From an uncultured Erysipelotrichaceae bacterium (GTDB lineage Bacteria > Bacillota_I > Bacilli_A > RFN20 > CAG-288): a stretch of DNA of 7,272 bases. The position numbers and the translations under genes are program-made. Location of the stretch: the NCBI GenBank assembly GCA_902771745.1, contig CACXYG010000065.1, forward strand, positions 1 through 7,272, written 5' to 3'. The notes under the pieces were generated by a model. It did not search any database. It was not told the DNA's origin and saw only the letters and a program-made list of their open reading frames with translations. Shown here one piece after another: positions 1 through 7,100 of the stretch (position 1 is the stretch's first letter; each line of letters begins with the position of its first letter).

Positions 1-30
1 CTGGGCCGCATCACCTTGGACGGCTTCCAT

Positions 31-49
31 TTCCCTTATTATAAGGGAA
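31..49. repeat. Inverted repeat, 9-bp arms around one base
   Basis: The arms TTCCCTTAT (31-39) and ATAAGGGAA (41-49) are perfect complements around a single base, so an RNA hairpin would open a few central pairs. It is the outermost of a string of dyads that fills the 218 bases downstream of the IS110 transposase gene. The 8-mer GGGCCGCA occurs on both sides of it (3-10 and 50-57). Its role is unknown; it could be flanking chromosomal DNA or part of the element's distal end. Confidence 0.6.
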
Positions 50-54
50 GGGCC

Positions 55-84
55 GCAGATGAAGGATGGCCATCCTTCATCTGC
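55..84. repeat. Perfect 30-bp palindrome
   Basis: The half-site GCAGATGAAGGATGG (55-69) is followed directly by its exact reverse complement (70-84). Either strand could form a 13-bp stem closed by a four-base turn. No T-run follows on either strand, so it is not a typical intrinsic terminator. It lies about 135 bases beyond the transposase stop codon. It could be a target-site structure for IS110 insertion, a REP-like element, or an operator; the sequence does not decide between these. Confidence 0.75.
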
Positions 85-139
85 CATTTACAATATACGT
101 ATCAATAGAAAATCGTAGAGATTGTCATCAATGTATCCT

Positions 140-165
140 GTCTGTTTGAGCATGCTCAAACAGAC
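140..165. repeat. Perfect 26-bp palindrome centred on CATG
   Basis: The arms GTCTGTTTGAG (140-150) and CTCAAACAGAC (155-165) pair exactly around CATG (151-154). It stands 3' of the IS110 transposase gene and overlaps the neighbouring hairpin at 163-180 by three bases, so the two structures compete for pairing. Palindromes at 1692-1711 and 1914-1941 have the same CATG centre. It could be an insertion target, an element end, or a structured 3' end of the transposase transcript. Confidence 0.75.
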
Positions 166-180
166 GACCGAGAGGTCGTC
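163..180. repeat. GC-rich hairpin, possible weak terminator of the transposase gene
   Basis: GACGACC (163-169) pairs with GGTCGTC (174-180) around a four-base loop. Read on the minus strand, the direction of the transposase, the stem lies 38 bases after the stop codon and is followed by TGTTTG. That is only a short T-rich stretch, so termination would be inefficient at best. It may equally be part of the structured end of the IS110 element. Confidence 0.55.
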
Positions 181-218
181 GATTGATTTATGGATTGATT
201 GAGCTATACTATGTATAG
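181..218. repeat. GATTGATT direct repeats and small hairpin beside the transposase stop
   Basis: GATTGATT occurs at 181-188 and again at 193-200. CTATAC (204-209) pairs with GTATAG (213-218) around TAT, immediately next to the transposase stop codon (219-221). These short signals may belong to the right end of the IS110 element, which in this family carries no long terminal inverted repeat. An AT-rich match to the same motif, AATCAATT, is found at 1963-1970 on the far side of the mobile region. Confidence 0.45.
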
Positions 219-1409
219 TTATTTATCGGAATAACATGTGCCGTTTCTAAGCATCGCGTGAATCAGGCGCAACAGCTTGGAGCAACCGGCGATTACAGCT
301 GCCTTGTAGGAGGGGCCGCTGTTTTTCTTTTTCAGTACATATCTTGTGATCATGTTCTCAGCCTTGGACATGATCATGTTGATGACTGCCACATACAGCG
401 TTGCCCTTAGATGGGGGTTGCCCTTCTTGGTGATATGCATATGCTCACCGGTCATCTGACCAGACTGCATGACGGCCGGATCCAGACCGGCATAGGCAAT
501 CAGTGAATCGGCCTTGGGATAGGCATTGATGTCACCGATTTCCGCAATCAGTCTCGTGGCCGTGACATCGGCAATCCCAGGTATTGTCTTCAGCAATGCG
601 AATTCGGGCAGGTTTTCCGCTTTGGAAATCATCGAATCCATGACTCTTTCGGACTCATTGATGATTCCCTTCACTCTGGCTGACATCATTTTTACTTCCT
701 TGACTTTATAGGAGTCTGGAGATGCGCCGGAAACATGGGTCTTGGCATATGCTGCAATCTTTTCGGCCAGTTCATCCGTTGAGACTCTTCCGTGTCTTGG
801 CAACTTCATCAAGAAATTTTTCACCTGTTCCTTTGATCTGATTTTTGATGGATGACCATAATGGGAGATGATCGCCAATGATTTCGGCGAATCAGGTTCG
901 ATTACTTTGTCGAAGCATGGCCAGACATCATCCAGACAGCGATGATATCGACCTTTTTCGACAATCTTCACTTCAAGAAGATAGTGGTAGAATCTTCCCA
1001 TGTCTCTGAGACTGACATGGATTTCATCATCGTTCCTGCCTTCTCTCAGTGGTCTTAAGTAATACACTTCAGCAATGGTCCTGCAATCCAACGAATCATT
1101 CTTGGTCGGCCTGATCATTGCCTTTCTGACCTTTGCGGATTCCAGTGGTGAAATACCGTATCTTCTCATACCGATGGAATCAAGATAGCGTTCCAGTGTA
1201 TGGCTGTATACACCGGTGAACTCGTAGACTGCAGCAGGGTCGCTTCCCGTCTCTTCCCTTATCCCGCCTCTCAGGGCATCGAGCTTGGCAAAGTCTTCCA
1301 GGTCATGTCTGATGACCGTTGCCTTGCCGGCAGGTTTTCCGTGATCGAGGAATCCCTGCATGTGACTGCTTCCCTTGGAAACGTCGAACGAAATGATTGG
1401 ACCATTCAT
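219..1409 (-). CDS. IS110-family transposase (DEDD, serine recombinase-like)
   Basis: This 396-residue protein would insert or excise the element by bridge-RNA-guided recombination. The N-terminal RuvC-like DEDD domain shows D9 in SFDVSKG, E63 in YEFTGVYS, and D105 and D108 in PTKNDSLD. After a helical middle, the C-terminal Transposase_20 domain has the helix-hairpin-helix-like TIPGIADVTATRLIAEIG. It then has AYAGLDPAVMQSGQ, where S316 is the probable catalytic serine, and KKGNPHLR. All family-defining residues are present, so the gene looks intact. The frame is open for 44 more codons upstream (to 1541). The ATG at 1409 is preferred because it follows AGAAAGGAG and places DVSKG at the usual distance from the N-terminus. 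The 3' end is closely related to the broken transposase copy at 1755-1862. Confidence 0.93.
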   Translation of the reverse strand: MNGPIISFDVSKGSSHMQGFLDHGKPAGKATVIRHDLEDFAKLDALRGGIREETGSDPAAVYEFTGVYSHTLERYLDSIGMRRYGISPLESAKVRKAMIRPTKNDSLDCRTIAEVYYLRPLREGRNDDEIHVSLRDMGRFYHYLLEVKIVEKGRYHRCLDDVWPCFDKVIEPDSPKSLAIISHYGHPSKIRSKEQVKNFLMKLPRHGRVSTDELAEKIAAYAKTHVSGASPDSYKVKEVKMMSARVKGIINESERVMDSMISKAENLPEFALLKTIPGIADVTATRLIAEIGDINAYPKADSLIAYAGLDPAVMQSGQMTGEHMHITKKGNPHLRATLYVAVINMIMSKAENMITRYVLKKKNSGPSYKAAVIAGCSKLLRLIHAMLRNGTCYSDK

Positions 1410-1691
1410 GATTTCAATGGCTCCTTTCTGGATGTTTCCGTCATAGGCTGGGTTCCCTTGCTTTCCGGCAATCCAATTTTCATGAACGTGATTCGAAATG
1501 ACCTGTGGTCTTTCAATTAGGTATAAACTGTCTTTCGCCAAAAAGAGGGGATGCGGAATTTTTAGTTTCGAGTTGATACTCTAAAAGGGTTTTTCCGTCA
1601 TTCCCGAAGTCATCTTCCGCATGCCTGCGTAAGAAAAACCAGGAGACCTCATCAGTCTCTGCCACAGACGGCAACTCTATTGTAAGTCGCC
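1410..1691 (-). ncRNA. Candidate IS110 bridge RNA region
   Basis: IS110-subgroup elements encode a bridge RNA of roughly 150-250 nt in the non-coding end 5' of the transposase gene; its internal loops pair with target and donor DNA. This stretch is in the right place and is rich in dyads. ATGCGGAA (1551-1558) pairs with TTCCGCAT (1615-1622), enclosing 56 bases. Inside that is a smaller hairpin, GAGT/ACTC, within TTTTAG...CTAAAA. CAGGAGAC and GTCTCTG (1640-1661) form a seven-pair stem with one bulge. GACC/GGTC (1500-1510) is a small hairpin. A long stem interrupted by a large loop fits the bridge RNA design. The RNA ends and guide loops could not be assigned, and the call rests on position plus structure. 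Confidence 0.45.
1421..1429 (-). promoter_or_regulatory. Ribosome binding site that decides the transposase start
   Basis: On the minus strand AGAAAGGAG ends 11 bases before the ATG at 1409. The spacing is slightly long but the match to the anti-Shine-Dalgarno sequence is good. It supports the shorter 396-residue transposase over the 440-residue reading from 1541. Confidence 0.6.
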
Positions 1692-1711
1692 GCATATCCC
1701 ATGGGATATGC
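1692..1711. repeat. Perfect 20-bp palindrome centred on CATG
   Basis: GCATATCC (1692-1699) pairs with GGATATGC (1704-1711) around CATG (1700-1703). Its outer arms CATATC and GATATG and its centre CCATGG are the same as in the longer palindrome at 1914-1941. That one has TTTTG and CAAAA added symmetrically inside the arms. The pair brackets the transposase relic at 1755-1862. This palindrome also lies at the probable left boundary of the intact IS110 element. Confidence 0.75.
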
Positions 1712-1754
1712 CTATGGTAGTGACCAAGGAATCATCCTGGTATTAATCATATGA

Positions 1755-1862
1755 AAAGACGGCCTCCCGAAGAAAGCCGCCAAGGTCGCAGGCTGCGCAA
1801 AGCTATTGCGACTGATATATTCCATGTTCACCAATGGAACGTGCTACTCCGAAAAGGAGTGA
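1755..1862 (+). pseudogene. 3' fragment of a second IS110-family transposase gene
   Basis: The plus-strand frame ending at TGA 1860-1862 encodes a typical IS110 C-terminus. It reads AGCAKLLRLIYSM and NGTCYSEK, against AGCSKLLRLIHAM and NGTCYSDK in the intact transposase on the other strand. Over the last 25 aligned residues 17 are identical. The frame has an in-frame TGA at 1752-1754, and no transposase-like sequence can be followed with confidence further upstream. Only about the last 35 codons survive. The DNA differs too much to be a recent copy of the intact gene, so it is a relic of a related but distinct element in inverted orientation. The missing upstream part is not found on the far side of the intact element (1-218). 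Confidence 0.82.
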
Positions 1863-1913
1863 CACCACTATTTTAGAACAGTCATTCATTAATTCCAAGT
1901 GCCGGACCTCCGA

Positions 1914-1941
1914 CATATCTTTTGCCATGGCAAAAGATATG
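1914..1941. repeat. Perfect 28-bp palindrome centred on CATG
   Basis: CATATCTTTTGC (1914-1925) pairs with GCAAAAGATATG (1930-1941) around CATG (1926-1929). It follows the stop codon of the transposase relic by about 50 bases. It is also downstream of the sensor kinase gene on the minus strand, 109 bases beyond that stop. No T-run follows on either strand, so it is a poor intrinsic terminator. The AT-rich stretch between here and 2049 holds no other recognisable gene or signal. Confidence 0.75.
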
Positions 1942-2049
1942 GGAATGATATAGACACAATTCAATCAATTAATGCTTAACTATGCTTATCCAATTTTTGT
2001 GCTCGATGTTAGCCTTCTTTATGGTTCACTTGAAAACTTTAAATCTAGT

Positions 2050-3339
2050 TTATCTGTTAAACAAAATGTCAACATTGAAGATGTTATCTTTTACTGTGAG
2101 AGTCACTTTACCATCATATTTAGAGACAATATTTTTCATGGATTTGACACCGAAGCCATGAGAGCTTTTGTCTTGTTTATTCGTGACGGGAAGATTGTGT
2201 TCCATGATGACTTGACCAACGAAAGGATTCTCAATATGGATAGAAGTATATTTCTCGGTTCCTTTGACAATGAAGGTGATGTATTTGGCTTTCCCATCTT
2301 CTACTTTACTTGTCGCTTCAATCGCATTAGATAAAGCATTACCAACGAGAGAATATAGATCATATACATCTAAAAACGAAAGGCGTGAAGCGTCCACCAT
2401 GGTATTGAATTCGATGTGATTTCGATAACAAATATTTCCATTTTCCGTCAATAATACATTGAGTGCTTCATTCTCTGTTTTGAATTGATTTTCAAACATG
2501 AAGACACTATCAGAGATATCTTTGATATCTTTTTCTTGAAGATTGAGTTTCCCATTTAAGAGAGCGTTTAAGCGATGCTTTAAATCATGATAAGTTGCCA
2601 TCGTGGATTTGGAGATCTCATAATGTTTAATATTCTGTGAATATAGAGTTTGAATGATCTCTCCTTCTTTTTCTGTCTTTTCTTGTTTTAGCATAATAAA
2701 GATAATAAATAAAACAAGCAAACTAGAAATGATGGAATAGATCTTAGATATCAAGGACTGGAATTTTAAATCCGCATTGCCAATAACAACCGTAAGAGAA
2801 GAAAGAATGATATCGACTAAAACGACAAAACCTGTGATCATCAAGGTTTTCGGTGGGTTTTTAAAGATGGAATAAAGATGATTTTTCTTAAAAACTAGAG
2901 CGAAGATAGTGAATAGAGTCAAATGAACTAGGATATAGACAATAAGGTATAGATAGTTATTATATAAAGTCACTCCCTCTCCAAAGATCGCGTCCAAAGT
3001 CAAACTGATGGTAGCGGAGATGGAGTGATGCAATAAATAGCTTGTGGCCGCGAAGAACAATCCGTTGAACCATGTGATTTTCACGCACGCGAGAATGGTC
3101 AAATAAGTGAAGAAGAGAATGCTAAGATACATGAAGATACAATATAGATAATCGACAAAATAATTTTCAATCCTCACTAAAGGAATAAAGTAAGTGAGAG
3201 TTGCAAAAACAAGAAAACTAAGAATGACTCTCAAAAGATAATTTTTCCTTCTCTCAAGGAAATAAGCGATAAATTGTCCGTAACAAAAACACTCGATAAA
3301 AATTAATAAATTCACATTGTTAACAAAAGTAAAGATCAT
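2050..3339 (-). CDS. GHKL sensor histidine kinase, AgrC/ComD-like
   Basis: This 429-residue membrane kinase should sense a signal through its membrane domain and phosphorylate the LytTR regulator encoded just upstream. Residues 1 to about 217 form six or seven hydrophobic helices (about 5-28, 34-53, 64-86, 92-115, 127-150, 165-187, 196-217). A short coiled linker and the phosphoacceptor region YHDLKHRL follow, with H251 the probable phosphorylated histidine. The ATPase domain shows the N-box LVGNALSNAIEA (331-342, N334 and N338) and the G-box SSHGFGVKSMKNI (392-404). The architecture and length match AgrC-type peptide receptors. The start overlaps the regulator stop by four bases (ATGA) and follows AGGAGG with a six-base spacer, so the two are translationally coupled. 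No agrB- or agrD-like gene is nearby, so the ligand is unknown. Nothing suggests truncation. Confidence 0.9.
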   Translation of the reverse strand: MIFTFVNNVNLLIFIECFCYGQFIAYFLERRKNYLLRVILSFLVFATLTYFIPLVRIENYFVDYLYCIFMYLSILFFTYLTILACVKITWFNGLFFAATSYLLHHSISATISLTLDAIFGEGVTLYNNYLYLIVYILVHLTLFTIFALVFKKNHLYSIFKNPPKTLMITGFVVLVDIILSSLTVVIGNADLKFQSLISKIYSIISSLLVLFIIFIMLKQEKTEKEGEIIQTLYSQNIKHYEISKSTMATYHDLKHRLNALLNGKLNLQEKDIKDISDSVFMFENQFKTENEALNVLLTENGNICYRNHIEFNTMVDASRLSFLDVYDLYSLVGNALSNAIEATSKVEDGKAKYITFIVKGTEKYTSIHIENPFVGQVIMEHNLPVTNKQDKSSHGFGVKSMKNIVSKYDGKVTLTVKDNIFNVDILFNR

Positions 3340-4046
3340 AAAGAACCTCCTAAGAAGCGAGAGAAGTCAGTCATGAGTTCCTTCTTTCGATTTCTGGAAA
3401 TCAATACCACTTCATCGTTATCTAAAGTCAGATCATACTTGTGAATCCCTTTGACATGATTGAGATTGACAAGATAACAATAATTACAACGAGAAAACTG
3501 ACAATTATCCATCTTATCAATGATTTCTTTTAGAGCTCCTCTCGTGGTAAAGTTTCCCTTGGTCGTATGATAAATCACATTGTGTTTCTGCACTTCGATA
3601 TAGAGAATATCGGAATGCTTAAACACATTCTTTCCATTATTTAAAGAGATTATCTTATCATTCTGTACTTTTTCATTGGCCACACGGATAATCTTGTTCA
3701 TCTTAGAAAAGAAGGTGGAATCATTCAAAGGCTTTAAGATGTAATCTAAAGCGTTGACTTCATAACCAGAGATCGCATATTGAGAGAGATTAGTCAAAAA
3801 GATGATGATGACATCTTTATCCTTTTGTCTCACTTTCTTCGACAATTCCATGCCGTTGATATCCGGTAATTCAATATCAAAGAAAATGACATGGAAATGC
3901 TTTTTATCCTGACAAAGATATTCCTTTCCACACGTAAATAGAGTCAAAGAAAGGTTTAAGTGATTATCTTGACAATAACGGTGGAAGAGAGAGGTGAAGC
4001 GCTCTGCGTCGTTTTTATCATCCTCAATCAAAGCAAATTTAATCAT
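3336..4046 (-). CDS. LytTR-family response regulator, AgrA-like
   Basis: This 236-residue cytoplasmic transcription factor is the partner of the sensor kinase that follows it. The receiver domain (about 1-120) has the acidic pocket E8, D9 and D10, the phosphoacceptor D57 in FFDIELPD, T85 in FLTN and K105 in LKP. The LytTR DNA-binding domain (about 133-234) shows SDILYIEVQKHNVIYH, the conserved FSRCNYCYLVNLNHV segment and LISRNRKKEL. Such domains usually bind two direct repeats about 12 bases apart; none was found convincingly in the window. The start ATG at 4046 follows AGAGGA with an eight-base spacer. The gene lies just after the hydrolase terminator. The roughly 30 bases between are AT-rich but hold no clear promoter match, so its own promoter may overlap the terminator, or low-level read-through may contribute. 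Confidence 0.92.
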   Translation of the reverse strand: MIKFALIEDDKNDAERFTSLFHRYCQDNHLNLSLTLFTCGKEYLCQDKKHFHVIFFDIELPDINGMELSKKVRQKDKDVIIIFLTNLSQYAISGYEVNALDYILKPLNDSTFFSKMNKIIRVANEKVQNDKIISLNNGKNVFKHSDILYIEVQKHNVIYHTTKGNFTTRGALKEIIDKMDNCQFSRCNYCYLVNLNHVKGIHKYDLTLDNDEVVLISRNRKKELMTDFSRFLGGSL

Positions 4047-4074
4047 GGTCGAAGTCCTCTATAATTAAAATACC

Positions 4075-4116
4075 AAAAAGCAGAAAATAGGAATAGAGCT
4101 TTCTATTCCTATTTTC
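4075..4116 (-). terminator. Strong intrinsic terminator after the glycoside hydrolase gene
   Basis: GAAAATAGGAATAGA (4083-4097) and its exact complement (4102-4116) form a perfect 15-bp stem with a four-base loop. On the minus strand it starts 12 bases after the hydrolase stop codon and is followed by TGCTTTTT (4082-4075). No T-run follows on the plus strand, so it acts in the minus direction. It separates the hydrolase transcript from the downstream regulator/kinase operon, although the stem is AT-rich and some read-through is possible. Confidence 0.88.
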
Positions 4117-4127
4117 GCTATTGAATA

Positions 4128-7100
4128 CTAATTTTCTTCCTTCTGTCTAAGGCGGAACACGCTATAAACTACCAAAGCGACAATTCCCGCACCTACAACA
4201 CCATCAATGACATATAACCAGATACGCCAAGGAGAAATCTTGTAGCTGACGATAGCGCCAGGAGCAGCACCTTGCATCAAGTTGGAGTTAGCGTAGGCAA
4301 AGGCGATATCCTTCATAGAGTGTCTGATGCAGTGATAGTAAGTGGCAGTAGACTTATCAGCTAAAGTGACCGTCTGGAAGTCCATAGCTTTCTCGGTGGC
4401 CATGAAGTGCATTCTCACATCACATCCAGCTCTTAATAACTTATCGACATTACCAGGCATAGCTTCTAAGCCCATATCGGTAGAGAAGACACCTTGGAAG
4501 CCCCATTCTCCACGAGTCATATTCGTGATCAAATCATAGCTAGCGGCTTGCCAATCAGTACCGATGTGAGTGGCAGCACCCATCAAACCAGAGCAACCTC
4601 TGACCACTTTCTTAGCGATAGTTCCTTTATCATCAGAGATGTACTTCAAAGTCTTTCTAGATTCCTTCAAAGCGATTTCGAAAGCCTTCATATCCGTTTC
4701 ACGATAAGCTTGTTCTGTACACCAAGCGAGCATGGAAGTACAAACACCCTCATAAGAGTGCCATCCAAAGTGTTTGAGATAGCAAACCAACCCTTTTTCT
4801 TCCGCACCAGAGACTGTTTTAGCACAAATCTTACCAGTCAAGACAGGATCTTCAGAATAATATTCGAAGTTTCTGCCGTTGAAAGGAGAACGATGCAAGT
4901 TGGCGGCAGGGCCATACCAGCCGTTGATGGCGATATCTTTTTGAAGAGCTTCTTCACCGATGGCTAAGCCATATTCATAGGCTAAATCGACATTGTAAGT
5001 GGCAGCAACAAGAGGTTCAGCGCAATAGGCGCAAGTGTCAAATCCACCACCAGTACCAGTCAATCCTAAGCCTTGTGGGCCATCGTGATCAGCAGTAGCG
5101 GGTTTGCCGATAGAGGCGACTTCGGAAGTACCAAAGGCTCTTAACACCATCGGTAAAGCTTCATCATAATCGAGCTGATCTAACAATTCTTCATAACGAG
5201 GATCGTAGTAATCCGCACCTCTCAAATCAATCAAGCCCAAGCCGTTATCCTGCTTCATCTTAGGCATCTCACTCTTCTTGACAAGAGAAGTATCCGTTTC
5301 CCCAAGTTTAGGATCAGTCTTGTAATCAAAGCCGCGCATTTCCTTTAAATATTGCTCTGCTAAGTTTCTGTTCTCGCTAGGAGCAGTAGGGAAGGTGTTC
5401 TTCCAGTCTGCTCTAGTGAAGATGGTAGCTTCATTGCCTTCCATATAATCAGAGATCTGATCAAAGTGGTTGGTAGCAGCCACAAATTTGGCATCCTTAT
5501 CCATGAGCGCTTTGGCAGGGAATGGAAGAGGATTTCCATTCTCATCCCATTGAGCTTGAGCATTGATTTCGGATTTTCTCGGATTGGCATTGGTATAGAA
5601 CTCCGTATTAGCAATATGAGCGACTTTGCTATCGAAAGCTTCATGAGAGTTCTTACCTAAAGTGATAGTGTAATCCCCATTTTCAAGGACATAACATCCC
5701 TTCGTGCCATCGTTGTTATCATGGCGATAAGAGTAGGAGGCCATCTCTTCTTTCAAGAATTCTAATTTGACGTTCTTCTTCTCTCCGGCTTTGACTTCGA
5801 CTTTGTCAAAAGCGATTAAGTTCTTTGTCGCTTTTTCAATGTGTAAGTCTTTATCAAACTGTGTATAAGGAGCAGTGTAATAAAGCTGAACCACTTCCTT
5901 ACCATCTCTAGCACCCTTATTGGAGACTTCTACTTCCACAGAAATCTTATCTCCACCATCGGAGAAGTTAACAATCTTCTGCTCAAAGGTGGTGTAGGAT
6001 AAACCGTATCCAAAAGGATAATTGACCGCGCCCTTAGTCTTTAAAGAACCATCCGCATTCAATTCTCCATACACAAAGGAAGGATCCATCTCAGAAGCAG
6101 TCTCATAATAACGGTATCCGTAATAGATACCTTCTTCATATTCGTAGAAATAGACACCATGTTGGCCATTCCACAAGGATAAATCTAAGGTGTTAGCATA
6201 TTGGTGATCACCAAAGTTGATGATGGAAGGATTCTTCAAGATATCATTGTCCCAGATATCCACGGTTCTACCACTAGGGTTAACCTCACCGGCTAAGATA
6301 TCTCCTAAAGAATCAAAGCCCATAGAACCAGGTCCAGAAATCCACAAAATGGCATCCGCCTCATATTCTCCCTTCATCAATTCTTCGATTTCCATGATGT
6401 TGGAGCTGTTGATGACGGCGACGACATTCTTACATTTCTGCTTAGCTAATTTTAAGGTTTCTTTTTCTGTGGTAGTCAAGGCTAAAGCATGTCTTGTTCC
6501 ATCAGAATATTCTTTGTCGTATAAGTTACCGCCTTCACCGGCATTTCTACCGATATAGACGACAGCAGTAGAATTAGAGGTGTTCTCTAATAAACCATCA
6601 TAAACACTGGTTTCAAAGTTGTAGATGGTCGGATCAGCTCCGTTAAAGGCACCCTCACCAATAGTAGCACCACCATCTTTGATCTCTTTGACCGGGGTAG
6701 CACTATCTAATAATTTATTAGAGACTGCTGGGTTGACTTGGAAGTGTTTCGCTAATCCTTCCACAGAAGTGACGATATAGTCTTTGCTAGTATCCACAGC
6801 ACCAGAACCAGTTCCTCCAAAGACAGGATCTCTATAACGATATCCAAAAGGAACGACATTGCTCTGCTTGGCTAACGGTAAAGTATTATTAGAGTTTTTC
6901 AATAATACAATACCTTCATCTGTGATCTTCTTGGTCAGTCTAGCGGCGTTCATCAAAGAGCCGTTCTCTCCCATGGCAGAAGGACAGACTTGTTCATAAT
7001 AATTCTTGTCCCAACTCTCTGTACCTTCGATATTGATGACTTCTCTTTCGCCCCTAGCAATATAGGTGTCTAAGGTCTTAGACCAGATTTCTGCTTCGAC

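Larger units (their letters stand above)
181..1711 (-). mobile_element. IS110-family insertion sequence, ends approximate
   Basis: The span brackets the intact transposase gene (219-1409) and the structured non-coding DNA 5' of it. IS110 elements usually have no long terminal inverted repeats and make no target duplication beyond a short core, so the exact ends cannot be read from one copy. The right end lies somewhere in about 1-218 and the left end in about 1690-1750, before the inverted transposase relic that starts at 1755. With the longer non-coding stretch upstream of the gene, the layout suggests the IS110 rather than the IS1111 subgroup, but this is an inference from layout only. Confidence 0.5.

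Noticed and set aside
1..108. Plus-strand frame open from the window edge to TAG at 106, and a minus-strand frame open from 87 to the edge
   Set aside because: Both run through the 30-bp palindrome, are short, and resemble no known protein; more likely non-coding.
1513..1695. 60-codon minus-strand open frame 5' of the transposase
   Set aside because: It lacks a convincing ribosome binding site, matches no family I recognise, and coincides with the dyad-rich candidate bridge RNA.
1..1740. Long terminal inverted repeats or target duplications for the insertion sequence
   Set aside because: None found, which is expected for IS110; the palindromes present are self-contained and do not match each other across the element ends.
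1914..1941. The 28-bp palindrome as terminator of the regulator/kinase operon
   Set aside because: It could form a strong hairpin, but no T-run follows in the minus direction, so a factor-independent terminator is not supported.
1975..1985. ATAGTTAAG on the minus strand, resembling half of an AgrA/LytTR site
   Set aside because: No second repeat is found at the usual 12-13 base spacing, and it lies downstream of the kinase gene rather than before a gene.
1942..2049. Search for an AgrD-like precursor gene next to the kinase
   Set aside because: All minus-strand frames here are broken by early stops, and none gives an amphipathic leader with a conserved cysteine or serine core.
1972..2334. 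120-codon plus-strand open frame
   Set aside because: It is mostly antisense to the end of the sensor kinase gene, which has clear GHKL motifs; it has no recognisable domain and no good ribosome binding site.
5360..5644. 94-codon minus-strand frame inside the hydrolase gene, and similar plus-strand frames at 4342-4967, 5466-5660 and 6217-6558
   Set aside because: They are out-of-frame shadows of the 1015-residue hydrolase, whose reading frame carries the conserved GH3 motifs throughout.
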